Source of the DNA: Desulfobulbus rhabdoformis
GTDB taxonomy: Bacteria > Desulfobacterota > Desulfobulbia > Desulfobulbales > Desulfobulbaceae
Assembly: GCF_016919065.1 (NCBI RefSeq)
Contig: NZ_JAFFQA010000009.1
Coordinates: 1-64,000 of the forward strand
Direction of reading: 5' to 3'
Length of the DNA stretch: 64,000 nucleotides
Under the pieces are notes generated by a model. It did not search any database. It had not been told where the DNA came from and saw only the letters and a list, made by a program, of their open reading frames with translations. Shown here in pieces: positions 8,250-17,956 of this stretch; position 1 is the stretch's first letter, and every line of letters begins with the position of its first letter. The position numbers were made by a program, and so were the translations under genes.

Positions 8250-8696
8250 ATGCAAAAGATTTTTCTTTATTCCAGCAACTATTCCCCGGCTTTGCAGCGA
8301 ATGCACCGGTATCTTTCGGGACTTTCCTTGAAACTGCAGATCATCTTACTGCCCCCGGGCTCTCCATTCTCTTCACCCGCAAGCCTGGAATTACGCTCCA
8401 ATGATCTGCTCATCCTTGTTGCCGAAAATGATCAGGAAGTTGAAGTACTCTTGCGCAATCGTATTGATTATGAAGAGTTTCGTATTATTCTGATTTTAGC
8501 GCAACAGGCAGCCGTCACCTCCAACAGATATATGCTCCTGTCTCCACGGCTGGTCGCCTACCTTGACCACGATCTTCCCCGAGTTGCCGAATACCTCTCT
8601 AACATCTGCCGCATACAGACGGTGACTCGACAAGTGCCTCATCTTTTACGAACAAGTTTCAACAGCAAAGGCAATTTGACTAAAAGGCCCCATTGA
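8250..8696 (+). CDS. Unknown 148-residue cytoplasmic protein under sigma-54 control
   Basis: I do not recognise this protein. It is clearly a gene: CTGGAGGAGG, a near-perfect ribosome-binding site, lies just before the ATG, and a sigma-54 promoter lies 55-70 bp upstream. There is no signal peptide or membrane segment. Alternating hydrophobic strands (MQKIFLYSS, KLQIILL, NDLLILVAE, FRIILILAQQ) and amphipathic helices suggest a receiver-like alpha/beta fold. A phosphorylatable Asp with its acidic partners is not apparent. It is followed by a short coupled reading frame and a chemoreceptor, so a role beside that receptor or the kinase/regulator pair upstream is plausible but inferred. Confidence 0.75.
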   Translation: MQKIFLYSSNYSPALQRMHRYLSGLSLKLQIILLPPGSPFSSPASLELRSNDLLILVAENDQEVEVLLRNRIDYEEFRIILILAQQAAVTSNRYMLLSPRLVAYLDHDLPRVAEYLSNICRIQTVTRQVPHLLRTSFNSKGNLTKRPH

Positions 8697-8719
8697 CCGC
8701 ATCAATCTGGAGGCTTTTT

Positions 8720-8761
8720 ATGTTTTATAAACTTAACCAAGCATGGTGCAGAAATGAATAA
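8720..8761 (+). CDS. 13-codon upstream reading frame coupled to the chemoreceptor
   Basis: ATG at 8720 is preceded by TGGAGG with a 6-7 base gap and encodes [13 protein letters not shown], ending TAA at 8759-8761. The chemoreceptor ATG (8754) lies inside its last codons and has no good ribosome-binding site of its own. The arrangement suggests that ribosomes terminating here re-initiate on the chemoreceptor. The peptide may have no function beyond this. Confidence 0.5.
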   Translation: MFYKLNQAWCRNE

Positions 8762-10733
8762 CATGAAATTGGTAATTAAAATTGGTGGTGGCTTTGGTTT
8801 TATTCTCCTTCTCCTCCTTATCGTGGCGGCTTTTTCCTGGCGGGGGTTCAACAAGGCGGCAACAGGTATCGGCGAGTATGACCGGCGGGCAACGAACGCT
8901 ACAGTTGCAGCGAAGATTCAGGAACATATGCTGGGAGTGCGGCTGGAGGTCAAGGAGTACATGATTAATCATACCCCCTCCAGTCGGGAGAAATACGAAG
9001 TCTCCATGGCCACATTGCAGGATGATCTGGAAACAACAAAAAACAGAATCAAAAACAAAGAGCGGCTACAAAAAATAACACGAATAGCTGAGGAAGTATC
9101 CCAGTACAAATCAGCCTTTGCACAGCTTATTCTCGACATCCAGGAAAGTGATCGCATCATAAATTCTGTTTTGCGTTCTTTGGGGCCCTCCATGCAGGCT
9201 GATCTGAAAGCAATCATGACCTCCGCAACCCAGATTGAGGACTCGGAATTGGTTGCCAAGGCCGCTGCCGCAGAGGAACATATGCTGCTTGCCCGACTCT
9301 ATGCTCAACGTTTCTTGGCAACAGCCACCTCGCAAGACGCGGATCTCGTGGTTCAAGAAAACAAGGAGATGCAGCAGCTTTTGCAGCAGATCATGGCCGA
9401 GAACCCAGGTCAAAGAAAAGCGGCAGAAAACATCCTCGCGGATACTCATACCTATATTGAAGCTTTTAATCGCATGGCCAAAGCAACCATGGGAAGAAAC
9501 ATTGTTTACAACCAGACACTCAACACCATTGGTGCTGATATTGCTCAAGGCGTTGCAGAAATACGCGCCACCTATGTCAACGATCAAGAAGAACTTGGAG
9601 CTTCCCTGACAGCTTCAAGCAAAACAGCCATTCGCTCCATGCTGATTATTGCCTCCATAGCTCTTGTGATTGGCATTGGTTTTGCCACCCTCCTGACCCG
9701 GGCAATCACCGGACCGATTCGGAAAACTGCCGCCTTTGCCCAAACAATGGCAGGCGGTAATTTTACCACCAAACTTGCCGTGGATCAAAGGGATGAAATT
9801 GGCGACATGGCAGGCGCCTTGAATATGATGGTCGGCCAACTTGGTTCGATGATTCAGGAACTCATCACTGGGATCAGCAAGTTATCAATGTCTTCCACCG
9901 ACCTTGCAGCTGTTTCCCAGCAACTCTCCTCTTCGGCAAAGAATACAGCAGATAAATCCGTTGCCGTGGCGGCAGCTACCGAAGAAATGAGCACAAACAT
10001 TCAGTCGGTTTCCTCAGCAATGGAACAGTCAACCGGTAACGTCAACATGATAGCATCCTCAACCGAAGAGATGACCGCAACTGTCCACGAAATCGCAGAA
10101 AGCGCGGAGAAAGCGCGTACCATTACCGACAAGGCGGTGCAACAATCCCAGCAGACCACTGAGAAGATGGCGGAACTTGGTGAATCCGCGACCAAAATCG
10201 GAAGGGTAACCGAGACTATCACTGAGATATCCGAACAAACCAACCTGCTGGCACTTAATGCGACTATTGAGGCGGCCCGTGCCGGTGAGGCAGGCAAGGG
10301 GTTTGCCGTGGTCGCTAACGAGATCAAGGAGCTTGCCCGCCAGACCGCGGAAGCCACCGTTGATATTAAAAATCAAATCGCGGAAATGCAGACGACCACC
10401 AACCTGACCATTGAAGATATCGGTCAAATATCCGAAGTGATCCTGGAGATAAACATGGTGATCAACGCTATCGCCTCTGCGGTTGAAGAACAATCAGCTG
10501 CAACCACCGAAATATCCGGTAACATTGCCCAAACCTCGACCGGAATTGGAGAGGTGAACGACAATGTGGCTCAAAGCTCAATGGTTGTCGCTGATATTAC
10601 AAAGAATGTGCAGGAAATAAGTCATCAGTCGTCTCAAGTTGGTGATGGATCCGCCCAGGTTCAGGCAAGCGCGCAATCACTTTCTGATCTTGCCTCACAA
10701 CTCGAGATCATGGTGAAAAAATTCAAGGTCTGA
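8754..10733 (+). CDS. Methyl-accepting chemotaxis protein, large helical ligand domain
   Basis: A 659-residue transmembrane chemoreceptor. TM1 is about residues 4-25 ([17 protein letters not shown]) and TM2 about 295-315. Between them lies an all-helical periplasmic region of about 265 residues, the size expected for a helical bimodular (HBM) domain; HBM receptors often bind organic acids. A HAMP domain follows, then the coiled-coil signalling domain with the hairpin tip [19 protein letters not shown], which contacts CheA/CheW. No CheR-tethering pentapeptide is seen at the C-terminus. The start at 8754 overlaps a 13-codon reading frame. It probably belongs to the sigma-54-driven unit starting at 8250. 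Confidence 0.95.
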   Translation: MNNMKLVIKIGGGFGFILLLLLIVAAFSWRGFNKAATGIGEYDRRATNATVAAKIQEHMLGVRLEVKEYMINHTPSSREKYEVSMATLQDDLETTKNRIKNKERLQKITRIAEEVSQYKSAFAQLILDIQESDRIINSVLRSLGPSMQADLKAIMTSATQIEDSELVAKAAAAEEHMLLARLYAQRFLATATSQDADLVVQENKEMQQLLQQIMAENPGQRKAAENILADTHTYIEAFNRMAKATMGRNIVYNQTLNTIGADIAQGVAEIRATYVNDQEELGASLTASSKTAIRSMLIIASIALVIGIGFATLLTRAITGPIRKTAAFAQTMAGGNFTTKLAVDQRDEIGDMAGALNMMVGQLGSMIQELITGISKLSMSSTDLAAVSQQLSSSAKNTADKSVAVAAATEEMSTNIQSVSSAMEQSTGNVNMIASSTEEMTATVHEIAESAEKARTITDKAVQQSQQTTEKMAELGESATKIGRVTETITEISEQTNLLALNATIEAARAGEAGKGFAVVANEIKELARQTAEATVDIKNQIAEMQTTTNLTIEDIGQISEVILEINMVINAIASAVEEQSAATTEISGNIAQTSTGIGEVNDNVAQSSMVVADITKNVQEISHQSSQVGDGSAQVQASAQSLSDLASQLEIMVKKFKV

Positions 10734-10840
10734 ATTGTGAAAGTCCCTCTCTTACCGACACTCTCCCGCTCTCAATGGGCGGGAGCGTTCTCCTCCCCCA
10801 GGACAGTTTCCTCAATATAAAACCCCATAATTCAAGATAA

Positions 10841-10897
10841 TGGGTGCGGGCTCTCGGCAAGGGAACCACCTTCATCATACGCCTGCCCATCACCTAA
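10841..10897 (+). pseudogene. Histidine kinase C-terminal remnant
   Basis: Translation gives WVRALGKGTTFIIRLPIT followed by TAA (10895-10897). The GKGTTFxIRLP pattern is the typical last strand of a histidine kinase ATPase domain. An in-frame stop lies directly upstream, so only this scrap remains. A family-A MITE begins at the next base, with the TAA stop inside the presumed target duplication. Confidence 0.55.
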
Positions 10898-11037
10898 GGG
10901 AATCTTGAATAATTGCTTTTTCTGCCAATCCCGGCGTCATGCTTAAAATTTTATCCTCGGAATATCATATATATGCCTGCGGTAAAATTTTGCGCAATCC
11001 TTGGCCTTGATTGAAAAATCTAATTATTCAAGCCCCC
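10898..11037. mobile_element. Family-A MITE, copy 1
   Basis: A roughly 140-bp non-coding palindromic element. The left end is GGGAATCTTGAATAATTGC and the right end is the complement of GGGGGCTTGAATAATTAG. Internal half-palindromes are AAAATTTTATCC and GGTAAAATTTT. Flanks are CTAA on the left and CTTA on the right, an imperfect 4-bp duplication. Three similar copies occur at 44008, 52151 and 55526. No transposase is encoded. Confidence 0.85.
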
Positions 11038-11176
11038 CTTAAGCCGTTTATGGCTCCTTCCTCTCTTCTCTTCCGGAAAGCCTTCTGGTTTGCCTCGTTT
11101 TTTTTGCCCCTCCTGGTATATTTTCAAAGTTCATTCTTTTTCAAATAGTTCGCCCCCTTTTCTCATAGGACCAACC

Positions 11177-13174
11177 ATGGGTATCGCCACTGATATTATC
11201 CTTCTTGTCGTCACCGCCTTTTTCTGCGGACTCTTGATGCAGCGGCTGCACCAACCGCTCATCCTCGGATATATTTTTGCAGGTGTCATCCTTGGGCCGT
11301 ACACCGGTGGACTCACTGTCACCGAGGTGCACGACATCGAACTCCTGGCCGAAATTGGAGTCGGTCTCCTTCTCTTTGCCTTGGGCCTGGAATTTTCCCA
11401 TAAGGACCTGAAGCCGGTCAAATGGGTCGCTCTAATCGGGACCCCTCTCCAGATCGTCCTTACACTGACCCTGGGATTAGGCGTCGGTTCAATCATGGGC
11501 TGGGAAATAAAGACATCGCTCTGGTTCGGCGCCATGATTTCTCTTTCTTCAACCATGGTCATCCTCAAGACCCTGATGAATCAAGGGTGGCTGGGAACAC
11601 TTTCCAGTAAAGTGATGATCGGCATGCTCATTGTCCAGGATCTGGCTGTGGTGCCAATGATGATTCTCCTTCCGCTTTTGAACGATCCGGCGGCAGGCAT
11701 GGCCCAGCTGGGACCGGCTGCGGCAAAAGCAGTTGCCTTTCTCGTTGCCATGTTTGTTGTCGGAACCAAACTCATGCCCTGGCTCATGCGGCATATTGCC
11801 AAACTTGGTTCGCGTGAGCTGTTTCTTCTCTCCATCGTCGCCATTGGCCTGGGGGTCGGTTATCTCACCTACCTGGTGGGACTTTCCTTCGCTTTTGGGG
11901 CCTTTATAGCCGGTATGGTCCTGACTGAATCCGACTACGGTCACCAGGCCTTAAGTGACATCATTCCTCTCAGAGATATCTTTGGCCTGCTTTTTTTTGC
12001 CTCTGTTGGCATGCTCCTGGATCCTCAGTTTTTGGTTGATCATATCGGCATTATTATCTCTCTGGTCCTTTTGGTCAGTCTGGGGAAAGGGTTTATCTTC
12101 AGCCTGGTCACCTGGCTCTTTCGCTATCGCAACGTCATCCCCATTGCTGTCGGTTTAGGGCTCTTTCAGATCGGAGAATTTTCTTTCGTCCTGGCGCGTA
12201 TTGGCCTGAGCACCGAATCCATCACAACCGAACTCTACAATCTTGTGCTGACCACGGCAGTCATAACCATGATTTTGACGCCCATTATATCCTCCCAAAC
12301 CACTCGTCTCTACAACCTCAAAAAACGCTGGGTTCAAAAAGAACCCCTTGAGTCGATGAATATTCCGGAGGACGGGTTGAATCATCACGTGGTTATTGCC
12401 GGAGGAGGTCGGGTAGGACAACAGATTGCAATGACGCTGCACCGTCTGGGACAGCCATTTGTCCTGATCGAACTTGACCAACGCCGTATTGAGCAGGCTA
12501 AAGATGCTGGTTTTGCCGTAATTTATGGAGACGCTGGCCAAGAGGTTGTTTTGGAGGCGGCGTCCATTGGTTCTGCAGGACTTTTGGTGGTCACCATTCC
12601 CGGGATCGTGGTCTCGCAAAACATTGTTGTTCATGCTCAACGGTTCAACCCAAAGATTGAAGTCGTCGCCCGCTTATCTGATCCTGAATTTTTTAATGTG
12701 TTCGAAGAGCTCGACGTGACAGATCTTGTCTATCCTGAACTGGAGGCCGGCCTTGAAATGGCCCGTCAGGTCCTGCTGGCACTGCATGTGCCCGTCACCG
12801 AAATTCATCGGCAGACAGAGACTCTTCGGCAGGAATATTTTACCTCCAGTATGAGCCAGAGCAAACCTTATCAAACCCTCTCCCAGTTCCGTTCTGCTGA
12901 ACAACAGTTTGATCTTGAATGGGTCAACCTTCACCAGACCTCAAGCCTGCGCAACGTTTCTATTGGCGCCTCTGAAATACGCAAAAAAACAGGGGTCTCG
13001 GTTGTAGGCGTTCTGCGTGAGGATATCTTGGAGCCCAACCCTGGGCCGCAGTTCCTGCTTCAAGAAAATGATCTAATCGCTATAATTGGATCAGGCGAAG
13101 CCCGTGAGCGGTTTCACCAACTGTTTTTTGCTGAAAAAGGGAAAGAGGCGTCCCCGGTTGCCATAGCCCAATAA
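11177..13174 (+). CDS. Kef-type (CPA2) cation:proton antiporter with RCK domains
   Basis: A 665-residue membrane protein resembling KefB/KefC and other CPA2 antiporters that move K+ or Na+ against protons. About 12-13 hydrophobic segments (residues 1-380) include [18 protein letters not shown] near the start and the [23 protein letters not shown] segment. A TrkA-N/RCK domain (about 400-520) has the nucleotide-binding [13 protein letters not shown] motif and an acidic residue at the end of its second strand (LIELD). A C-terminal RCK-C domain follows (about 560-655). I chose ATG 11177, preceded by AGGA, over an upstream in-frame start at 11090 whose extra residues have no homologous character. 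It stands alone between a MITE and the oxidoreductase gene. Confidence 0.9.
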   Translation: MGIATDIILLVVTAFFCGLLMQRLHQPLILGYIFAGVILGPYTGGLTVTEVHDIELLAEIGVGLLLFALGLEFSHKDLKPVKWVALIGTPLQIVLTLTLGLGVGSIMGWEIKTSLWFGAMISLSSTMVILKTLMNQGWLGTLSSKVMIGMLIVQDLAVVPMMILLPLLNDPAAGMAQLGPAAAKAVAFLVAMFVVGTKLMPWLMRHIAKLGSRELFLLSIVAIGLGVGYLTYLVGLSFAFGAFIAGMVLTESDYGHQALSDIIPLRDIFGLLFFASVGMLLDPQFLVDHIGIIISLVLLVSLGKGFIFSLVTWLFRYRNVIPIAVGLGLFQIGEFSFVLARIGLSTESITTELYNLVLTTAVITMILTPIISSQTTRLYNLKKRWVQKEPLESMNIPEDGLNHHVVIAGGGRVGQQIAMTLHRLGQPFVLIELDQRRIEQAKDAGFAVIYGDAGQEVVLEAASIGSAGLLVVTIPGIVVSQNIVVHAQRFNPKIEVVARLSDPEFFNVFEELDVTDLVYPELEAGLEMARQVLLALHVPVTEIHRQTETLRQEYFTSSMSQSKPYQTLSQFRSAEQQFDLEWVNLHQTSSLRNVSIGASEIRKKTGVSVVGVLREDILEPNPGPQFLLQENDLIAIIGSGEARERFHQLFFAEKGKEASPVAIAQ

Positions 13175-13416
13175 AGATTTTTTTCTCTTTTTTATAGCTC
13201 CAAAGTAAAAAACGAGATGAAAGGTTTGCATCACCCTAACGGTTGTGGTACGAAAATGGTTTACTTTTTACAAATCCTCTACCTAAAAGGCTGTTTTTCA
13301 CCACAGAACTTCGCTCATTTCCAACAAGTAATCCGAGCAGTAACCTTCCCGCCGAGCCTCACTCACTCTTGTGGTTTCAGGTTATTTCCCACAGTCACTG
13401 AAGTACGGATAGATAG

Positions 13417-16400
13417 ATGAAAGCTACCAATTATCGCGAAATACCATACAATTTTACTTCTGCCGATGACCGGCTTATTATCAATCACCTGTTTGGCCCG
13501 GAACTCTGGGACGATCTCGATGAGCTACGCTCCCAACGCGTGACCGGTCGTTCAGCACGCCTGGTGATGCGCTGTATCGGTGATCTCTTTATTCTCCATC
13601 GCAACCCTTTCCTCTATCAAGAACTGATTGACTCTCCCCATCGCCGTTTGACCTTTTTCAAGGTCATGAAAAAGGACCTCGATATCATCGAATCCACGGC
13701 CCAAAAGGTCAATATTGACAGCGAACGCACCAGCAAAGTTGTCAACCTGGTGCGGCTCTGCCGTGAGAAGTCCAAAGAGTTGCAGACAGAGATCAACCAG
13801 GCCTCTGCAAATCGGAAAAATATCCGCAAAAAATTAGGGGCGATAATCGGTGGGGAGAATGTCTGTTTTGATCCCTTTTCTGTGATCAGTCATGCCACCG
13901 ACGCCACTGACTGGCGCCTGCATCTCCCAGTGGCCATTGTTCGCCCGGCAAAAGAAGAACAGGTTGCTCCTCTGCTTGAAGCAATTGGCGAACTCGGACT
14001 CAAGGTTATTCCTCGTGGAGGCGGCACGGGGCTGACCGGTGGTGCTGTGCCGGTGAGTTCTGGTTGCGTGATTATCAACACCGAAAAGCTCAACACCATT
14101 CACGGTATTGAACACCGCAATTTTGAAAATGATAACGGCCAAGCCATTGAAATGCCTGTTATCAGGCTTGAAGCCGGAGTCATTACTCAGGATGCGATGC
14201 AATACTGTGAACAACAGGGGTTGGTCTTTGCCACAGATCCCACCAGCGCCTGGGCCTCGACCATCGGCGGTAATATTTCGGAAAATGCCGGAGGAAAAAC
14301 CGCTGTTCTCTGGGGCACGGCCATAGATAACCTGCTGGGCTATACCATTGCCATGCCAGGTCGCGGCCTGGTGCATGTACGAAGGGCAAACCATCGGATG
14401 CGCAAAATATTGCCTGATGATCTGGTCGTCTATGAGGTCTTCAATGACCAAAAGGAGTTGATCAATTGCATCGAGCTTCGCGGTGACCAGATCCGTAAAA
14501 AAGGCTTATGGAAAGATATTACCAACAAAGCCCTTGCGGGCCTGCCTGGTGTTCAGAAAGAAGGAACCGATGGCATCATTACCTCGGCTGAATTCATCCT
14601 CTATGAGGCCTACGAGAAGAAGATGACCTTCTGTCTCGAATTTTTTGGCCAGGATATGGATGAGGCAAGTAAGGTTATCGTTGAAATCTCCGAGCAAATT
14701 ACCAACCAGGGGGAAGAGGCCCTGATGGCGCTGGAGCATTTTGATGAGGAATACATCCGCGCCATTAACTACAAATTCAAGGCTGCCCGTTCCAATCCGC
14801 CCAAAGCTGTCTTGCTCATTGACATGGTGGCACATACTACCGAGCAGATAATGCGCGGGAAAGAGCGCCTGCTCAAACTTTTAGCTCGCTACGTCAACAC
14901 CGAGACCTTTGTCGCCAGTGATGCGGACGAAGCTGCCCGCTTTTGGCGGGATAGAAAACGGCTTGGTGCGATTGCGGCCCGAACCAATGCCTTCAAACTC
15001 AATGAAGATATAGTGTTGCCCCTGCCCGCGCTTGCTGAGTTTGCCCGCTTCGTTGACAGCACCAATATAGATGAGGATATCTACAACCAGGAGTGTGTGC
15101 TTCAGGAAATTCTTGCGTACCTCCAGACCGCAGAGCCCATCGAAGATCCGGATTGGCTGGAGGCCAAGATCCCCAAGGCCGATGAGATCTGCACTCTGGC
15201 ACTGCGAAAAATCAGAGAACGTGATATCGAGGCTCTTCAGGCCGAAACTGGACTGAAGAAAATGGAGTCAGAACTCCTTGAGCTATTTCGCGGCTACAAA
15301 CGCATCAGCGCCAACATCCACCGCATAATAGACGAGGTACGAAAACGTCGCATCATCATCGCCACCCATATGCATGCAGGCGATGGCAATGTCCATGTCA
15401 ACATACCGGTATTCTCCAACGACCGGTCCATGATGGAACGGGCTGCCAAAACAGCAGACGATGTCATGGCCAAGGCTGTTGCCCTTGATGGTGTTGTATC
15501 GGGGGAACATGGCATCGGCATCACCAAGATGAAATTTCTTGACGAACAACTGGTGGATGAACTCACCAGATACCGTCAGGAGATTGATCCGCGTGGAGTA
15601 ATGAACCCTGGTAAATTGGTGGACCCGAAAATTATAGACAAGGTATTTACGCCTTCCTTCAATCTGCTTGAGCTTGAAGCCCGCATTCTCCAGCATGGAT
15701 CCCTGGAAACCTTGGCCAACATGATCTCCAAATGTATACGCTGTGGAAAGTGCAAGGCCGATTGCTGCGTTTTCTATCCGGGTTCCAGCCTCTTTTTTCA
15801 CCCCCGTAATAAAAATCTGGCCATTGGCTCTTTAATTGAGGCACTGCTCTATGATATGCAGCGCTCTCACTTTCCCCGATTCAACCAACTCAAAAACCTG
15901 GAAGAAATTGCCGACCATTGCACTCTCTGCGGCAAATGCTTCAAACCCTGCCCGGTGGACATCGATACAGCCAAGGTTTCGATTCTTGAACGGCAGATTC
16001 TCAGCGAACGCGGCTTTAAGCACTCCCCCCTGCCGACCAAAATGTCGCTGCACTTTCTGAAGACCCGCAACCGGCTCTACAACAGCGTCTTTCGCAAAAC
16101 AGTTGTCGAATGGGGCGCCAGCATACAACGTTTTGCCGCCGAGATGATGAGCCAGGCCCCGGACGCGATACGCAGCAAAAACTGGCGCCTGGTGAATATG
16201 CTCAAATCACCGATGATGCAGCCTTCTAAAAAAGCACTTCGGGCCGACCTGCCGACCTGTTCGTTAAATGAGGCCATGCTCATCAACCCGCCCGGTACCA
16301 TTGAAAAAACCGTGTTCTACTTTCCCGGTTGTGGTTCTGAACGGCTATACGCTGATATTGCCGAGGCTTCGATTTACACCCTACTCAAAAGTGGAACCCG

Positions 16401-17061
16401 AGTCGTGCTCCCTCCGTCTAACCTCTGTTGTGGGTTCCCGGCGAAGGCCAATGCCAAGTCAAAAATGCACTCCGACGTGACATTGCGAGACACCATCATC
16501 CTCAGCCAGATTCGAGAGATGCTGGGCCACATTCACTTCGATGGTTTGGTCATCAGTTGCGGCACCTGTCGTGAATCCCTGCACGAACTTGGTGCCGAGG
16601 AGATCTTTAGCTGCGAGTTGGAGGATGTCGGTTATTTTGTCCTGGAACAGGCCGGTGATCAATTTCATCGTCAACAGGACCGACAGGTTCTCTACCACGC
16701 TCCCTGCCATGATTCTCTCAAGGGGGAAGGTCCGGTGATGCTCCGCCGCCTCGTCGGCAAAATTGACTCCATTGACGGCTGCTGTTCCGAGGCTGGTACT
16801 CTGGCCCTTTCCCGACCGGATATTGCGGGCGCCATGCTCCAGAGGAAACGTGATTATCTCAACGAGCATAAAGAGCACAATGGCCCAGAACAGACCATGA
16901 TCACCAACTGCCCTTCCTGTATCTCCGGCCTTGGAAGAAACCGTGATTTGGGAGTTACCCCCAAACATCTGGCGGTCCTCCTTGCGGAAGAACTGGGCGG
17001 GGCAGACTGGAAAAATGAATTTAAAACACTGGTTGCAGGTGCGGAGATCGTCACCTTCTAA
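13417..17061 (+). CDS. Giant FAD-binding, Fe-S D-lactate/glycolate-type oxidoreductase (DUF3683 type)
   Basis: A 1214-residue fusion. The N-terminal ~130 residues match the DUF3683-type extension. An FAD-binding PCMH/GlcD-like domain follows, with PRGGGTGLTGGAVPVSSG near 199. The FAD-linked oxidase C-terminal part ends with a HAGDGNVHVN motif (near 650) and SGEHGIG (near 690), typical of D-lactate and glycolate dehydrogenases. Then come two [4Fe-4S] motifs (CIRCGKCKADCC near 772 and CTLCGKCFKPCP near 835) and two CCG domains, seen as FPGCGSERLY, NLCCGFPAK, HAPCHDSLKG and NCPSCISG. It thus joins GlcD and GlcF functions in one chain. The likely role is oxidation of D-lactate or another 2-hydroxy acid with electrons passed to the quinone pool or a partner. 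No signal peptide, so cytoplasmic. No ribosome-binding site is obvious before ATG 13417. Substrate is inferred. Confidence 0.88.
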   Translation: MKATNYREIPYNFTSADDRLIINHLFGPELWDDLDELRSQRVTGRSARLVMRCIGDLFILHRNPFLYQELIDSPHRRLTFFKVMKKDLDIIESTAQKVNIDSERTSKVVNLVRLCREKSKELQTEINQASANRKNIRKKLGAIIGGENVCFDPFSVISHATDATDWRLHLPVAIVRPAKEEQVAPLLEAIGELGLKVIPRGGGTGLTGGAVPVSSGCVIINTEKLNTIHGIEHRNFENDNGQAIEMPVIRLEAGVITQDAMQYCEQQGLVFATDPTSAWASTIGGNISENAGGKTAVLWGTAIDNLLGYTIAMPGRGLVHVRRANHRMRKILPDDLVVYEVFNDQKELINCIELRGDQIRKKGLWKDITNKALAGLPGVQKEGTDGIITSAEFILYEAYEKKMTFCLEFFGQDMDEASKVIVEISEQITNQGEEALMALEHFDEEYIRAINYKFKAARSNPPKAVLLIDMVAHTTEQIMRGKERLLKLLARYVNTETFVASDADEAARFWRDRKRLGAIAARTNAFKLNEDIVLPLPALAEFARFVDSTNIDEDIYNQECVLQEILAYLQTAEPIEDPDWLEAKIPKADEICTLALRKIRERDIEALQAETGLKKMESELLELFRGYKRISANIHRIIDEVRKRRIIIATHMHAGDGNVHVNIPVFSNDRSMMERAAKTADDVMAKAVALDGVVSGEHGIGITKMKFLDEQLVDELTRYRQEIDPRGVMNPGKLVDPKIIDKVFTPSFNLLELEARILQHGSLETLANMISKCIRCGKCKADCCVFYPGSSLFFHPRNKNLAIGSLIEALLYDMQRSHFPRFNQLKNLEEIADHCTLCGKCFKPCPVDIDTAKVSILERQILSERGFKHSPLPTKMSLHFLKTRNRLYNSVFRKTVVEWGASIQRFAAEMMSQAPDAIRSKNWRLVNMLKSPMMQPSKKALRADLPTCSLNEAMLINPPGTIEKTVFYFPGCGSERLYADIAEASIYTLLKSGTRVVLPPSNLCCGFPAKANAKSKMHSDVTLRDTIILSQIREMLGHIHFDGLVISCGTCRESLHELGAEEIFSCELEDVGYFVLEQAGDQFHRQQDRQVLYHAPCHDSLKGEGPVMLRRLVGKIDSIDGCCSEAGTLALSRPDIAGAMLQRKRDYLNEHKEHNGPEQTMITNCPSCISGLGRNRDLGVTPKHLAVLLAEELGGADWKNEFKTLVAGAEIVTF

Positions 17062-17080
17062 GTCTTACTGGTTTCTTCAA

Positions 17081-17108
17081 AGGTGGGGAGGCGTTCCCCT
17101 CCCCACCT
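17081..17108 (+). terminator. GC-rich hairpin after the oxidoreductase gene
   Basis: An 11-bp perfect stem pairs AGGTGGGGAGG (17081-17091) with CCTCCCCACCT (17098-17108), 20 bp after the stop. There is no T-run, so termination may be weak or the hairpin may protect the mRNA 3' end. Confidence 0.45.
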
Positions 17109-17307
17109 TGCCTCATCATATACTGGCTTCAAATTTCCGAGCAGAAAGTGGGTCGTTTTCATGGTTTTTTGCTGGAAGAAAATATCTTTTTCACTCGAAT
17201 TTTTCGTCCTAATACCTTACTCTTCTTTTCTTAACAGGATGCGCGGGCGAAGCGGCCATTGACGCATTCGTATCTCTTTTGCATTTCATTTCACCCCAGG
17301 AGGCGGC

Positions 17308-17799
17308 ATGCAAAGGCTTCAATTTCTCTGCACAGCACTTTTTTTCTGGGCACTTCTTACGCCCCCCTCATTTGCCGGCATTTCCATCTCCATTGGTGAG
17401 CCTGGTTTTTACGGTCAGATTGATATTGGTGGGTACCCCGCGCCACTTCTGGTTTTTCCAGAACCCATTATTGCCCAGCGGGTACGCACCTGGCATCCAC
17501 CGGTCTATCTCCGTGTTCCCCCAGCCCATATCAAGCACTGGTACCGCTACTGCGGTAGGTATCAGGCCTGTGGGCGTCCAGTATATTTTATCGACGATGG
17601 TTGGTACAAAAACACCTATGCCCCCAGATATCGAAAACGAAATAACTTCCATCCTCGGCATCAGGTCGTCAAACCCCCGGAATACTACGAGTACAAACGG
17701 TATAGGCATCGTCCGCCGGAGCGTGTTTATCCCAGAAGGCAGTATGACGAAGAATATCAGGGACACAGACATGGACATGGGCATGGACATCGACGATAA
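17308..17799 (+). CDS. Exported basic, histidine-rich protein
   Basis: A 163-residue protein with a clear signal peptide (MQRLQFLCTALFFWALLTPP, cleavage probably after SFA near residue 23). The mature part is rich in Tyr, Pro, Arg and His and ends in an (HG)n histidine tract (residues about 150-163). A CGRYQACG pair of cysteines is central. This type of periplasmic YXWXPG/His-rich protein is widespread but of unknown function; the His tail could bind metal ions. A strong ribosome-binding site (CAGGAGGC) precedes the ATG. It is convergent with the polyphosphate kinase gene across a strong bidirectional terminator. Confidence 0.8.
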   Translation: MQRLQFLCTALFFWALLTPPSFAGISISIGEPGFYGQIDIGGYPAPLLVFPEPIIAQRVRTWHPPVYLRVPPAHIKHWYRYCGRYQACGRPVYFIDDGWYKNTYAPRYRKRNNFHPRHQVVKPPEYYEYKRYRHRPPERVYPRRQYDEEYQGHRHGHGHGHRR

Positions 17800-17845
17800 G
17801 CGCATGACCTGATTTTTCTCTCAGAGATTCAATGAACAAAACAAA

Positions 17846-17884
17846 AAAGACCGCAGCAAAAAGCATCTTGCTGCGGTCTTTTTG
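17846..17884. terminator. Strong bidirectional intrinsic terminator
   Basis: A 14-bp perfect stem pairs AAAGACCGCAGCAA (17846-17859) with TTGCTGCGGTCTTT (17868-17881), with T-runs on the plus strand and, because of the preceding A-run, also on the minus strand. It separates convergent genes. Confidence 0.9.
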
Positions 17885-17956
17885 TTATCTTCTGCCGCTT
17901 GTCCTGAAAAAAACTCAGCACGGGATGCTCCACCGGCTTAGGGGAGAGACACCCGA

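Noticed and set aside
17279..17812. 177-residue frame overlapping the His-rich exported protein
   Set aside because: Alternate frame of the same DNA; the 17308-17799 frame has the signal peptide and a strong ribosome-binding site.
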